A DNA stretch of 64,000 nt from Megalobrama amblycephala (GCF_018812025.1 NC_063061.1:35052493-35116492), one strand, 5' to 3'; shown: positions 46,706 to 58,165, numbered from the stretch's first letter. Made by a program: numbers and translations. Notes: generated by a model from the letters alone, not told the origin.

Positions 46706-47265
46706 AGGGATATTTCACCCAAAAATGACAATTCTGTCATTAATTACTCATCTCATTTTGTTCCAAACTTGTAAGACTTTCTTTCATCTTTGGAACTCAA
46801 ATGAAGTATTTGACTAAACGATCACTTTACATGATGAACAAACCTCTTGCTGATGCTCAAGCGTGCTGTGTAACACGAGAATCAACCTTATTGGTTCTCG
46901 CACATCAGTAAACATGCTTGAGATTCCCTTTACCACAACTGACGTGTGAGTTGATAAATGCTTATATGAGAATAAAATTCTAAACTCAATCCATTCATCA
47001 TATAAAGCACTCGTGTCTCTTCAGAAAATGTTGGACTAAAGCGCTTAATTTATATGGATTAGTTTTACAATCTCTTTATGAGCTTTTTAAGCATCAGAGT
47101 GGTAGTTGCATAGCTGTCAACAGAGGAACAGAAAGCTCTCGTATTTCATCAGAAAGATCTCAATTTGTGTCCCGAAGATGAATGAAAGTCTTATGGTTGT
47201 AGAACAAAATGAGGGTGAGAAAATAATGACAGAATGTTTTATTTTGGGGTGAACTAACACTTTAA
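46702..47265. mobile_element. TTAA-flanked inverted-repeat element, 564 bp
   Basis: TTAAAGGGATATTTCACCCA at the left mirrors GGGGTGAACTAACACTTTAA at the right. An inner pair is CTTTCTTTCATC with its partner GATGAATGAAAG. It shares its left TTAA with the right end of the preceding palindrome. Confidence 0.8.
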
Positions 47266-47539
47266 TGGCAAGTAGAGACACTTAAGTGTTTTATATAAAC
47301 TTTGAGTACTTGTGCAAAAATTATCAAAATAAAAAGAAAAGATCCTCTGTTATGCATTGTTTTGTATATTCGTTTTAATATGCCTATTGCCTAATAAATA
47401 GAAGTTGGATCAAAAGATAAAGCCCTTGATTATGTCAAATTTATTCTGTTCAATTGTATTTTGAATGTATGTTTACTGTAAAGTAGTTGCTGCCGAGTTA
47501 GTGCTAACAATAGATTATAAGGTGGTATTTTAGTGTAAA

Positions 47540-47740
47540 AAAGAGCTGGACCAGATCTGGCCCACATTTGGGCCAAATCTGCATAAAGAAATCTGGTCCG
47601 GAGCTGGCCCAGTGCTGGTCGAGATGAGGAAAAACGGATCCGTGCCGGTATTGTCCGTGCCCGTTGTGCCAAAAGACACCAGGCCGAGTCCGTTTCACGG
47701 ATCTGGCCCAGAACTTAAGAAGTGTCTGGGCCAGATGATT
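47540..47740. repeat. GGCCCAGATCTGG-type repeat
   Basis: Short direct and inverted motifs around TCTGGCCC and GGGCCAGAT recur at 47553, 47568, 47598, 47702 and 47728. No coding is convincing. Confidence 0.5.
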
Positions 47741-48899
47741 TTTGCTATGCCATTCTTCTTACATTGTAAAAAGTACATTGGGTGTTATGAAAAATGTTCC
47801 CAGTTCCAGCTGACCTAATTTATGTACCCTAACAATACTTTAATGAATTTGAATTATAGAAATGTGATGTGTTAAAGGGACCTTTGCAAAGATAAAAAAT
47901 ATACAGACATTCGTGTACTGACCAGAAACTATTGCGTGCTCACGTGAAACTTTTGCGTGCACATGCGTTACAGTGTCTGGATTATGTCTACTATAACATT
48001 TTGCTTTGTGCACCACTGCCATTTTATTATAAAGAAAATGAGAGTATAGATGCGCATGAATTATTAAAGGTCTATTTGCTCAAACTTTTGGCTTTCTTTA
48101 GGGCAGTTTACCTCTAATACCAACGCATCTTCTGTGGTCATCTTCGGCCGAAAAACCGCACCATGACATGAGCTGATGGCTCAATATGGCTGTGAGCATT
48201 TGCCAAGTTCAAGGGTCCATAAAAACAGATTGAAGTAAAAGGTGCTCAAATTTTTGCTTTCGTTAGTATATCATATTTTAAACTGGACGCGTGCTCTCAA
48301 ATATACAGTGCTCTCTCATGAATTGCCTCTCCTCTCATTCAAACTGTGTCCTGTGCACTTGTGAATCTCTCCGTGCTCTTGAACTAGAAATAAATTTGCT
48401 TCTGGATTAAACTTGTCAAAAAAGTTATCAACCAATCAGAATTGATGACTATGAATGATGAAAATGCTACATGGAATCTTATTGGCTGAGAGTGTTTTTT
48501 TTCTCTGACAATTGCCTTTTTCAAAAATGGCCACTTAGAGCTCCAAAGTCTGTCACTTTTGGCATATCCATCACACCCATGTAGAGAAGCAGATCAATGT
48601 ACTTTTTCATTTCTTCAGGGCATATATCAGCCCATGTTTCCTACCCCCCTCCAGATTTCTCGCCGCATTCTTGTTTGTGTTTTCACACAAGATCTTTATG
48701 ACTTTGTCATCAAAACACTGACTGAAAATATCAAGTGGAGACATTTTTCCAAATATGAGTGGAGCTGCACTTCAGGTGTTTATTTTACCTATGTGGTGTG
48801 GTGGTAATTTTTTTACTGTGCTGTTCCACCACAACACTGTAGTATTGGTTGTCTCAATGTGTGTGTGTATGCCAGTTCACCTTACTATTTGCATGTGGA
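47741..48899. other. Spacer, nothing recognised
   Basis: AT-rich sequence with only short frames. I see no terminal repeats or RNA gene. Confidence 0.5.
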
Positions 48900-49367
48900 C
48901 TATGGCATATGTGGGGCAGGGTTCAGCCATTTCTGCATCTTCACCCGCATCAGCCACCTCCTGCTCTTCCTGGCTTGACGCCAGCAGAGCATTGGCTGCT
49001 GAATCAGAAGATGCAACACATCTTCCTCCTGCAGCTCACTCTTTTCAGCCACTGAGGGGCGCGAGAGATTTACACCTCTCTCAAACTCCTCAGCAGGCTC
49101 CATCTGAGATCCCCACGATCTCAGTCTCCTCTCCGCCTCAGCGTGAGCGGGACCCGAGCCACGGGGCACAGATGACTGTCCCTCTTCTCTAGGGGAGTGG
49201 AGCATCCTCAGTGGAAAACGCTCACAGTGCACGCAAACTGACCCCTCAAGGACCAAGCGTGCATGCTCCTCACCCAGACAGGAAACGCACAAGTCGTGTG
49301 TGTCATCAGGTGTCAGAAATCTCTGACACGGATTGGTACACTTCTTGAAGCGCTTGTCACTTGCCAT
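48900..49367 (-). CDS. Gag-like cysteine-rich retroelement protein, probably a truncated copy (155 aa)
   Basis: A 155-residue frame starts MASDKRFKKCTNPCQ. It has paired cysteines (CTNPC, CVSC, CVHC), which suggest metal binding. A Ser/Arg-rich stretch (SVPRGSGPAHAEAE) and an acidic stretch (SELQEEDVLHLL) follow. I recognise this style as the first ORF of retroelements common in fish, possibly DIRS-like, but cannot name the family with certainty. The C-terminal 35 residues are basic and look out of frame relative to what I would expect, so the protein is probably truncated. No RT or recombinase follows on the minus strand. Upstream on that strand, 49690-49745 is GC-rich (GACCCGCCCC) and could be promoter remnant. 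Confidence 0.5.
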   Translation of the reverse strand: MASDKRFKKCTNPCQRFLTPDDTHDLCVSCLGEEHARLVLEGSVCVHCERFPLRMLHSPREEGQSSVPRGSGPAHAEAERRLRSWGSQMEPAEEFERGVNLSRPSVAEKSELQEEDVLHLLIQQPMLCWRQARKSRRWLMRVKMQKWLNPAPHMP

Positions 49368-49908
49368 ATTTTCGCTTTTGTTTGTACTTCAGCAAAAGTC
49401 TTCCCTGAAGACAAAGGAGAAGATGACATGTTCTCTAGGCGCCCCTTTTATACTACTTTTATTATTCCTTTCCATTCCTTCTCATGTTCATTCATGTTTA
49501 TTTATAGCATCAAATAAACTAGTAGGAAGAGATTGGTTTTTATTCGAATTTCTTAAAAAATTACACAGTTTGAAAGCTGGGACTTTGTTTAATATCATAA
49601 GTAACCTGATCTGTCTTGTCTGTCGACGTGTTGTCAGTGTCCTCTTTGCTCCGCGATGTATTTTTCACTCTGTGTGGCGTGACAGCACCACGGCTTGTCG
49701 GACAAAGCAACAGTAACTAAGGGGGGCGGGTCTTTGCGAAGGGTCAATTGCTGTTTATCACTGTCATTTTTGTCGTGTGTTCATTTTGTTATTGATTTTT
49801 GTTATAATAAAAGTTGTACTGATGAAGGCTGCCAATTGTGAAATACAAACTACAAAGTGAAATTCGCTCAGGACATTTATTTTTAAATTTCATTTTTGTT
49901 TTGAACAG
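49368..49908. other. Spacer and probable 5' intron of the downstream gene
   Basis: The left part is likely 5' flank of the Gag-like element. The right part ends in a pyrimidine-rich ATTTTTGTTTTGAACAG that makes a good splice acceptor (AG at 49907-49908). No upstream exon can be identified. Confidence 0.5.
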
Positions 49909-49921
49909 GAACAGGAAAGTC

Positions 49922-52039
49922 ATGTATTCTGCAATCTCAAAATCTATTCAGAGTCTTACCACTGCTGAGGACATGAGGAACCAAACCAAACTCATAATGC
50001 AGCCCTATGCCAACTGGGAAGAGTATCTGACTCCAGCACCTCTATCCATAGCCATCCTGGGAGAGCTGGTTTTTATCTCATCCTCAACAGATTTCTCCAT
50101 CAATAAAAATTCCCCTAAAGATGGCTATAAATTCATCAAATACCCCGATTCCTTTCGCGCTTGCCTCATGCAAGTGTGTAACTCTGGTTGGTGGGCATTT
50201 AACGAGGCCCATAAGAACATGGATCAGATTCGCCTCCATACTTCCCAAGTTCCACAATACTTGAAGGCAGCTGTGAAGATTTTGTTTCAAGGCGATGATG
50301 AAGTTCTGAAAGCACTTCTTCCTGATCAACTGGACAATATCCGAGTCATTGCAGATGAATGTCTTGAGTTGTCTGTTGGTGCTGAAAAGCGTTTCACTGA
50401 TGTCATAAATATCATCCAAGAGCTGCTAGAAGCATGTGTGAATGCAGAGCACTTTTATGGGGAGGAGATGGCAGCAATGAAGAAGAAATTAGAAGAGAAC
50501 AAACTGAGAGAGCAGTCAGCTCAAGAAGCCAAGAAAAGGACTGCGGACACAATGACTGCCATGGAGAAGCAACTGGAAGAGGCTCAGTCGAGCTACAAAA
50601 CAGCTCTGGAATCTCTCCCTGGTGGATGGAACATGATTGCCATGAATATTGTTAGTGAGCTACCAGAAACAATTGCATGCATGTATGGTGGACTGATGAC
50701 AACTCTTATTTCAAGCACTGTGAAAACTGTGAAACATTTTTTACCAGGAGGGTCTAAAACTGTGATCCAGGAAAGTCAAAGGGATGTGTTTTCTGAAATA
50801 AACATATATAGTAGGTCTGGTGAAATTTTAAAAAATATGCAGAATATCCAGCAAGAAATGAAAGTGAGTAGTGAGGTAGATGACATTGCCTGGGCAGATC
50901 TGTATGATCAGAAGCACAAACAAACAAAAACAGATTTCATAAAAAAACAATTTGAAAGATTGGATGAAACTTTTAAGACAATCCCTGACTGCCCATTAAA
51001 GACTCAAGCTCAGTCATTATGCAAAGAGGGCACGGAAATATGCAACCAGCTGGCAAAATATGCACCAGATGGTAAATGTGACAAAGACACAGAAACTGAG
51101 ATAATAGGCAAGGTCTTGGGTCTGATCAAGCTAGCCCGTGATTTTGATAACAGTAGCAAAGCCGCAACAAATTTTGTGCCCATTTATCCAAAGCCACCAA
51201 TGATGTATAAAGAAGGAAACAAGTTAGAGAACATGAATCCTTCACAGATGGCCTCAGAGAATGCACGATTCGCCATAGAGCAGACCCGAGCTCAGATGAA
51301 CAAGTCAAGAGAGAACTATCAGAAGTGTGTGGAGAACCTAGAGAAAAACCAGAAGGAACTAACTGAAATCCTGGTCACTATGAGAAATTGTGAACTGAAG
51401 GAGATTGACTTCAAAACTACCATAAATATGCTGGTCAAAGGAATGGATGCCATGGGGAGAGTGAAGGAGCAGTGGGAGAAGATGGTTCACTTTTTTCAGA
51501 TGGTTTCCAACATTGTGAAAGCTAGCCTGAGCAAAACTCTCAAAAACTTTGCCTCAACATCAGAGAAAGTACAAAACCTCTCCTATAATGCAAAGCTCTT
51601 TTCAATAGATCTGCTGTACATTCAAGCGTTCCAAGCCTGTAACATTGCTAGTCTGGTCCATATGATCTCTGGAACATACACAGATGTTTCCAGCAAGTAC
51701 CTGATGGACCGTGTCAGTTCACTGGGCAAACTGATGGTCATGGATAAAGATAGGCCAGAATTTGAGCGTGAGCGACAACAGCTCCAGAACTCATGTGATG
51801 AGGCACAAAAATGCATCATAAAACTTGTCTTGAAGAATAAAGAGGAGTTTGAGAAGAACAGCACTGCAAGACAAGAAAAGATCGATCAAGAGTTGCTTGC
51901 CATTCTGCCCGCTGCTCCTCCAGAAGAAATCAAGAGGATTCAAGAGTCTGTTCAAGCTGGATTCACTAAGGAAGAAGAAAAAAAGGAAAAGGAAGAAGAA
52001 AAAAAGGAAAAGGAAGAAGAAGAAGCATCATACTACTGA
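49922..52039 (+). CDS. Intact 705-aa coiled-coil protein of unknown function
   Basis: I choose ATG 49922 because a good splice acceptor ends at 49908, leaving 13 bases of 5' UTR. An ATG 28 codons upstream (49838) would lie in the presumed intron. The whole coding region is one exon with no defect. Residues 1-150 are mixed helical. A charged coiled coil at about 175-230 leads to SLPGGW (231-236) and a hydrophobic, amphipathic stretch to about 266. A second coiled coil spans 445-500. A hydrophobic helix-rich block with FFQMVSNIV and ASLVHMISGTY spans 515-590, and another coil 610-660. The protein ends in a Lys/Glu tail (684-701) and ASYY. There is no signal peptide or nucleotide-binding motif. 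The helical arms around a hydrophobic segment recall alpha-helical pore-forming proteins (ClyA, HBL, XaxA families); that is inference only. It is the only long non-transposon gene here. Confidence 0.85.
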   Translation: MYSAISKSIQSLTTAEDMRNQTKLIMQPYANWEEYLTPAPLSIAILGELVFISSSTDFSINKNSPKDGYKFIKYPDSFRACLMQVCNSGWWAFNEAHKNMDQIRLHTSQVPQYLKAAVKILFQGDDEVLKALLPDQLDNIRVIADECLELSVGAEKRFTDVINIIQELLEACVNAEHFYGEEMAAMKKKLEENKLREQSAQEAKKRTADTMTAMEKQLEEAQSSYKTALESLPGGWNMIAMNIVSELPETIACMYGGLMTTLISSTVKTVKHFLPGGSKTVIQESQRDVFSEINIYSRSGEILKNMQNIQQEMKVSSEVDDIAWADLYDQKHKQTKTDFIKKQFERLDETFKTIPDCPLKTQAQSLCKEGTEICNQLAKYAPDGKCDKDTETEIIGKVLGLIKLARDFDNSSKAATNFVPIYPKPPMMYKEGNKLENMNPSQMASENARFAIEQTRAQMNKSRENYQKCVENLEKNQKELTEILVTMRNCELKEIDFKTTINMLVKGMDAMGRVKEQWEKMVHFFQMVSNIVKASLSKTLKNFASTSEKVQNLSYNAKLFSIDLLYIQAFQACNIASLVHMISGTYTDVSSKYLMDRVSSLGKLMVMDKDRPEFERERQQLQNSCDEAQKCIIKLVLKNKEEFEKNSTARQEKIDQELLAILPAAPPEEIKRIQESVQAGFTKEEEKKEKEEEKKEKEEEEASYY

Positions 52040-52492
52040 TAAAATGTACTGAAAAATGTATTTTTTTAGATTTACATTGGTAAGCACCATATAATAATAT
52101 AGTTCAGATTGAAGCTTTGTTCTTCTTTAGTCATGATAGGTTGGATTAGACATCATGCTCTTTATGCTATTAAGAAACATTGTATTACATAAAATTATTT
52201 GACATTGTTTCTTTGATTGAAATTGTCATGGATTCAGATATTTCACGGAAGAAACATCCAGAAATTAAATTGTGTAATATTAAAAAGTCATCTGATATTA
52301 ATTTTACTTCAACATTGTCTGTGATAGCTTTGTCTGTTAAAAATGGTTAAGATCTATGGATTTAAATAACTGTTTTGCTTTCTCTGTTGCTTTTTAGAAA
52401 ATATGAAACAAGACAAGACCCTTCCTGTCATCCGTCAACATCTGCATTCCCCCCATGATTTAGGTTTTAGTAGTACTTCTTTTTACTTAAAT

Positions 52493-52498
52493 AATAAA
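52493..52498 (+). terminator. Candidate poly(A) signal
   Basis: AATAAA about 450 bases downstream of the stop of the 705-aa gene, in AT-rich sequence. An ATTAAA near 52264 is an alternative. Confidence 0.4.
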
Positions 52499-52609
52499 TA
52501 ATAGTTGATTTCTATTTAGGCAAGCACTCTATGCAAATATTACAATTTATTATTATTATTATTCTCCAAAATGAATCACATTTTTACTTAAAAAAAAAAC
52601 AAAACAAAC

Positions 52610-53055
52610 AAAAAAAAAAACACGCTAAAACATACTTGCAAGACTTAGCTGCTAGAAACATGCTAGAACATGCATGGCGATATGTAATGCACTCCTAGCA
52701 ACATACTTTAAAATTACAGTGAGTGTTAAACATGCTAGAAACATTTTAAAACATGCTAGCAGCACTTATCTAAGCGCTAACGCATGCTAATAATGCAATG
52801 AAACAGGAAGCTGTTGTGTAACTTAAATTTGCAATGTCCAATCTGCCGCAAATTTAACATGTTTGATAAGACGGTCTGACCACATCTAGATGCCAATATT
52901 ATTATAGTCACAGTGCCACCAGCTGGTAGCAGGAACTCTTAACATATAAATGACTTGGACATAATCCTCCTATATTTACCTATTGTTCACTGTTTTCCTA
53001 AGACCATGGGGTGGCGGTGGTACCGGTGTGAAGGCCAGTTCATCGCTGCTTGCAG
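52610..53055. repeat. CATGCTAGAA-type repeat and a GCAAGCAGCGATG-type end
   Basis: Irregular ACATGCTAGAA motifs recur from 52658 to 52800. From about 52985 the sequence GGGGTGGCGGTGGTACCGG ... CATCGCTGCTTGCAG is the inverted counterpart of 36945-37010. Confidence 0.5.
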
Positions 53056-53188
53056 TTTTATTTTTAATTACTTTATTTCTTCTTTACCTGTAATTGTTTT
53101 TATATTGTCTTCTGCTTCTTGATTTATAATGGACTCTTCTGTTTTCTAATTTTTGCTTCTTGCCACGATTTATTCTTAAATGAAATGG

Positions 53189-53821
53189 TAACACTTTACA
53201 ATAAGGTTCCAATTCTTAACATTAATCAACTCTATTAGTTAACTTGAACTCAAAATGAAATATAATTCTAAAATATTTATCAATCTTAGTTCATGTTAAA
53301 TTCAGCTTTTACTAATATATTCTTAATATCTAAAGTTTTATCAGTTAATATTATTTAATAATGGGGATTTTTTTTTTTTTTTTTTTGCATTTCTGTAACC
53401 CACAGTAAAAGCAGCATGTTGTGAGACAAAAATAAAATAATGGTCATGTTAAATATAGTTTAGCTTAAAGTGGGAAATTATGGTGCTTGCTTTTTTTTCT
53501 ATTTTACTTTCACTGTTTTGTTTCATTATTTCATTGTTACCATTTATTGATTTACTGTTTTATGTATGTTTTTGATTTTGTGGTTGTTTATATGTCAAGT
53601 ACATGATTGTTTATTGATTTTCTTATTTGCAAACAAGAAATTATATAAAGTACAAATCATAGAAAAAAATGGATCTGAGCTAACATGAACTAACAATGAA
53701 CAGTTGTATTTTTTGAACTAGAATTAACAAAGATAAATAAATACTGTAAAAAAATTTATTGCTCATTGTTGGATTATGCATTAACCAATGTTAACTAATG
53801 GAACTTTATTGTAAAGTGTTA
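53189..53821. mobile_element. Inverted-repeat element, TAACACTTTACAATAAGG ends
   Basis: TAACACTTTACAATAAGGTT at the left mirrors AACTTTATTGTAAAGTGTTA at the right. The inner sequence is rich in TTAACTAAT-type motifs. A poly-T run lies at 53369-53387. About 633 bp, non-coding. Confidence 0.75.
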
Positions 53822-55097
53822 GTAAATCATATAAATTAGCTCTGTTCTAATAACATGTTGGTCAGAGTTTTTATCAATGCAACTTAAAAATAAATAAATA
53901 AATAAATGTTGATTATTATAGCAAACCACTTCTAAGTTTTTATTTCTTTTCTTAATCTGTGTACAATTTCAACTATATATTAATATTTACTAAAATCAAT
54001 AGGCATTTAGTGATCAAAATTGCCCCTTCACACCCCTTGATTGCAGGGTGCATATAGTACCTTTAACAAACACAAGTCTCTCAGTCGATCAGTCTTCATG
54101 TGGCTGTAATTTGTCAGCTCCTAATTGGCAGATGAAATTCAGCCTTTCGCTCTCTTGCTTTGTTCGAAATCGCCCCCTATACCCTCATTCACTATTCCCT
54201 AAATTACTCCACTAATATAGTCCACTTGAAGGAGTGAATGAAAATGAGTGAGTGAATTCACTTAGCACATGACTGGCATAGGCTACTACCTTTTCAACAC
54301 CCTGTTGTTGTTGTGCAACCACATGAAACCACATGTCCCATGGAGCTAGAAATATGACAAAATTATCTAAATTTGAATTGCGTACATTCGAATTATTGAC
54401 AAGTTTCATTTAACAGAATTGAATATTGAGTGGCATTTTATATAGATTTGAATTTGAATTTTTTTAAACTTGAATCCTGGACATTTGATATTTAACAAAA
54501 TTGATTTTTTTTTATGGTATAATTTTCTACATATGTATTTTCAAACAGCGTATTTTTTATTTCTGAATTCTTAGACTGCAAATATTCACTTCTTAAGAAT
54601 ACAGCTTCAAGTTTTCAACATGAATAACAAATTTGAAACACCAAATTCAATATTCTAAAATTCAAAACGCAGTAAGGGTCGGAGGTCCAACTTCCGGGTT
54701 CCACAGGGAAGAGTAGAGGATCTCGGAAAAGTCGAACGTTGCATTTTGGCCAATTATAGAGCAGCAATAATTCTCAGCGTGCAAGACATTTATCTCTGGG
54801 GGTCTCTGCTACACCTGTTTGTTTTAGTATAAAGTATTTGGTATGGAAGTGATTAGCATGCTTAGCACTCACACATAACTCTATGATTACTATATTTCTG
54901 TTGCATTCTGTTATCGGAGTTGGATGTTAGGCTGTTTCACTCGCTGGCTTTTTCAGCTCAAGAACGTCACAAATGATCATTCAGATATGTGTAACATATC
55001 AAGCATGATTACATGATTTCAAATACTTAATTTTCCGTGTCCCGCTCCATCTCATGCACTCGCTCTCAAGAAAAAGGAAGAGTTCATAGAACCCATT
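53822..55097. other. Spacer, nothing recognised
   Basis: AT-rich with ACTTGAATT/AATTGAATA-type simple motifs near 54400-54660. No gene or terminal repeat seen. Confidence 0.5.
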
Positions 55098-55319
55098 TCA
55101 CACCCCATGCCACAGATCGACCCAAAGTCTTTCAATCCTCTGGTTGTGCGTACTTCTTCCTCTAAGAGCACTACCGCGGTGGTCAGTCCTCACTCTGGAA
55201 GGGAATCTATATTTGTAAATGGCATCCAAGTAACAATCCATGACACTTTTGCTGCGATTGTTGCAAGCAGTACAGAGAAAAATGATGAGCCGACTGCACC
55301 ATGAATTTCTATCTTTCAC
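55098..55319 (-). pseudogene. Integrase-like core fragment with internal deletion
   Basis: The minus-strand frame reads LDAIYKYRFPSRVRTDH followed by RGSALRGRSTHNQRIERLW. These two blocks resemble the D and E regions of a family of transposon-derived integrase-core proteins common in fish. The stretch normally between them appears to be missing, so the spacing of the catalytic residues is wrong. No N-terminal or C-terminal remainder is visible. It is a dead fragment; the exact family is uncertain. Confidence 0.5.
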
Positions 55320-55753
55320 CTAAATCAACAAAATTATGTAGTTGAACAACTGTTTTAGACAACAACAAAAAATATTATCCTACTCAGGATGTGCTGTTGA
55401 TGTGCTACATCAGCATTGTGTAACATACATAAACAGGCATTTAAGGACACCTCATCGTATGGAGAAAATGGGGAAAATTGGTAATGTGTACTAATTGACT
55501 AATCTTAAAATTTAAGGTCATAAATATAAAATCTTAAATGGTGTTACTAACATTTAATTATAATTTTAAGATGTCTTAAATTTGGGGACAGAAATAGCGA
55601 TATGGGGGCGACGGTAAAAGTTTACATGTTTTATTTGCAAGTTTCAAATACACTGTAAACCCTAATGTTGTCTTTACTTAAACAATAAAGTACTGTTGAC
55701 TAAACATTACTTAAAATTTTGCATTTTGGCCCTGTCACTTAAAAATATGAGTT

Positions 55754-56428
55754 TGTTACGGCCCATGTCCGAGTTAAGAATAATAACTCCAATGAGGACA
55801 TGGACCGCACACATGCAAGAGCCACAGACAAGGTTGTCAATTTTCAGGACAATAAATCGCCCTCGTTTAATTATAATAGAAAGAAGAATAAACAGTTCAT
55901 AAATAAAATTACATACAAAATTAGACAAAATCTTAAAAGAATTAACAGTAAACAGGTAGGGAAAAACAGCCAAAGGAACAAAGAACGCCTGCCTGGCTAT
56001 TCTCACCAATAGTTCTTACCTAGCTTCCAATAAAGCAAAAGAGTGAGTCTTCCGGGCCTCTGCTTCCTTCACTATACTTACTACATTAATAAACAGTGAC
56101 CTGTTTAAGCAAATCCACTACCCGTTACTGTTAAAATTAAACATTAACCATATAAAGAAAACATATCGAACAGAACAATGAAAGATCAGGAATATAAACG
56201 AAACTACAACAAAACACAGACTAAACACCCCATGAGAGCGGACGATAGATGCTCAAAAAGGACCGCAGAGAGAGAGACACCGGCGAGACCAGCCCAGCGA
56301 GAGAGACTCCATTGATGCCATCCACGCTTATTTATGCCGGAAACTCGGTGACGTCATCATGCTTCCACCAATCCAGAGCTTCAACGCCACCTATGGGTCT
56401 TTAAAACAAACTACACAGCCACGTAACA
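55754..56428 (-). mobile_element. Solo LTR, 675 bp
   Basis: It starts TGTTACGG and ends CACGTAACA, with a 5 bp target duplication GAGTT on both sides (55749-55753 and 56429-56433). Read on the minus strand it has TGACGTCA (56349-56356) and CATAAATAAG (about 56327-56336) early, and ATTAAA late, which suits a minus-strand LTR. Its termini resemble those of S2. No internal region is present, so the two original LTRs recombined. Confidence 0.8.
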
Positions 56429-56433
56429 GAGTT

Positions 56434-57190
56434 GATTTAACTTACTTTCAAAATGCATAAACTTAAGATTTCAAGTGATGTGAGCTCAAAATCATGATTA
56501 ATCCTTTGAAAAAAAATAGGCAATTTTCACAGATGTAGTCTTCTTGACTGTAAAATTATAATACCATGTGCAGCTTTTGTGCAAGGTCTTTTCTCTCTTT
56601 TTTTTATCAGAAAACAAATGGCTTCAATTACAATTACTGACCATAATGGGAATAAATATACTTATTTTTATTTGGGAAAAAAACTTTTCAAAGTGGATTA
56701 ACTTTAATACATAATACAAGTGTTTCTGTGACAATGGGTTGCACAGTTTTCACTCAAAAGACTTTTGTATGCACGTACATTTCTGTAATGTTAATATACA
56801 CATTAACACACATACACGGCACATGATAAAATGCGTGAAAGAGTTCCTCACAGCCTCCACCCACGTTTCATCAAAAATCATCCTAATCGCCTCATTCTGT
56901 TATCGATATGGTTTTAGGTTTCTTTTTATTTCATGCGATCAGAAACGTGCCGCGCTCCGTTTCTATGTTCAAATCTTTCCCACTTTCCTCCGAAAGCGGC
57001 TGTCATTTGCAGATGGACAGCGTGAAATTACTTTAATACAGCTGTATATTTCCGACAAGCGCATGATGTGTACAATCGGGACAATTTCAATGATTTTGAC
57101 AGTGCAAACGGTTGAAGAAAATACACCTTGTTTGTATTTGTGTGCGACCACCATAGTTCATAGGTTTGCTTAATCTGTTCTTGCTCTAAT
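56434..57190. other. Spacer with one 144-codon frame, probably chance
   Basis: A plus-strand frame at 56739-57173 reaches 144 codons but shows no domain, is rich in His/Ile/Thr from ACACA-type sequence, and lacks coding character. I leave it uncalled. Confidence 0.5.
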
Positions 57191-57300
57191 GTGATTGGCC
57201 ATGCAAGGAGTTCTGCCTAGAAACCCAAGTATAGGTCTCTGCGGAACAAAAGAGGGGCGTCTCCCAATTTTGGGGTGTTTTCTAACTGGGAGAGGTGTTA
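57190..57300. repeat. Inverted flanking repeat, left copy
   Basis: GGTCTCTGCGGAACAAAAGA and CCAATTTTGGGGTGTT are reverse-complemented at 59945-60060 (AACACCCCAAAATTGG and TTTTTGTTCCGCAGAGACC). About 105 bp aligns. Confidence 0.8.
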
Positions 57301-57829
57301 TTAACGATCCAACCAAAAAAGTACGGAAGCCGGGATAGGCGTTTTTTTTTTTTTTGTTTGTTTGTTTTTAAGTACGGAAGCCTGAAAGGCCATTCATTAT
57401 AATTTTATTTTTTCTTGTTTTCTCATGATCGCAACTACAAACTTTTAATGTATAGATCATGAGAAACAATTATGTAGAGATAATGAGAAATAAATAAATA
57501 AAATATTGCTGCATGCTTGACTTCCGTAACAGGGAAACATGCGTTTTTCCCGAGTGCCTGGCCATATGGAAACATATTACTTTACATATATTTTGAAGAG
57601 TATGAACTATTTTACAGGGCCTGTAGCTTATAGCTCAAGAGGGCGAAATATATGATTTATGCAAGTTTTATGATTAGCCTACTCCGTTTTTTTATTGCTT
57701 AGTTATTTATTTATTATTATTGTTATTTTGCATAAACTACGAATAATTCCACGGGATGTAATTGTCACAATTATGGCTACTGTAGTATATATTTTACATA
57801 GGCTACACATTTAGTAATTTGTCTGAACT

Positions 57830-58165
57830 CATCCAATCGGCGTCATACTATAGTTATTGATAGTAAATATTGTTTTTGAACCATACTATAGTGAATAGTA
57901 GTATACTGTGTTGTAGTATTTACAATACTTTGTTAATAAATGCTACAGCATAGGCTGTTTGGTTTTTACTACAGTAAACTGCGTGTATTGTAGTATAATA
58001 TAGTTTAAAGAAAACGAGTATTGGGTAACGTAATTTTTATATTACTATAGTTGTTATATTACCAAAGCAATAGCCTATAGAATTACCACAGCAAATTAAT
58101 TCAAGTACTTTAGTATGGTTCAAAAACACTACAGTATTTACAGTATTTTTCACCGGGGGCTACAA
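57830..58165. repeat. ACTATAGT-rich inverted repeat
   Basis: TTTTTGAACCATACTATAGT at about 57873 is mirrored by TAGTATGGTTCAAAAACACT at about 58110. Internal ACAGTA and TACTGT motifs are frequent. Probably a decayed MITE. Confidence 0.6.

Noticed and set aside
48755..49192. 145-codon plus-strand frame opposite the Gag-like frame
   Set aside because: It is the antisense shadow of the minus-strand frame, which has the paired cysteines and a recognisable style.
49838..49921. Upstream ATG of the 705-aa gene
   Set aside because: The 28 extra codons lie mostly before a strong splice acceptor (49907-49908) and include an AT-rich intron-like stretch, so ATG 49922 is preferred.
56739..57173. 144-codon plus-strand frame
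   Set aside because: No domain, low-complexity start, and no splice or promoter context.
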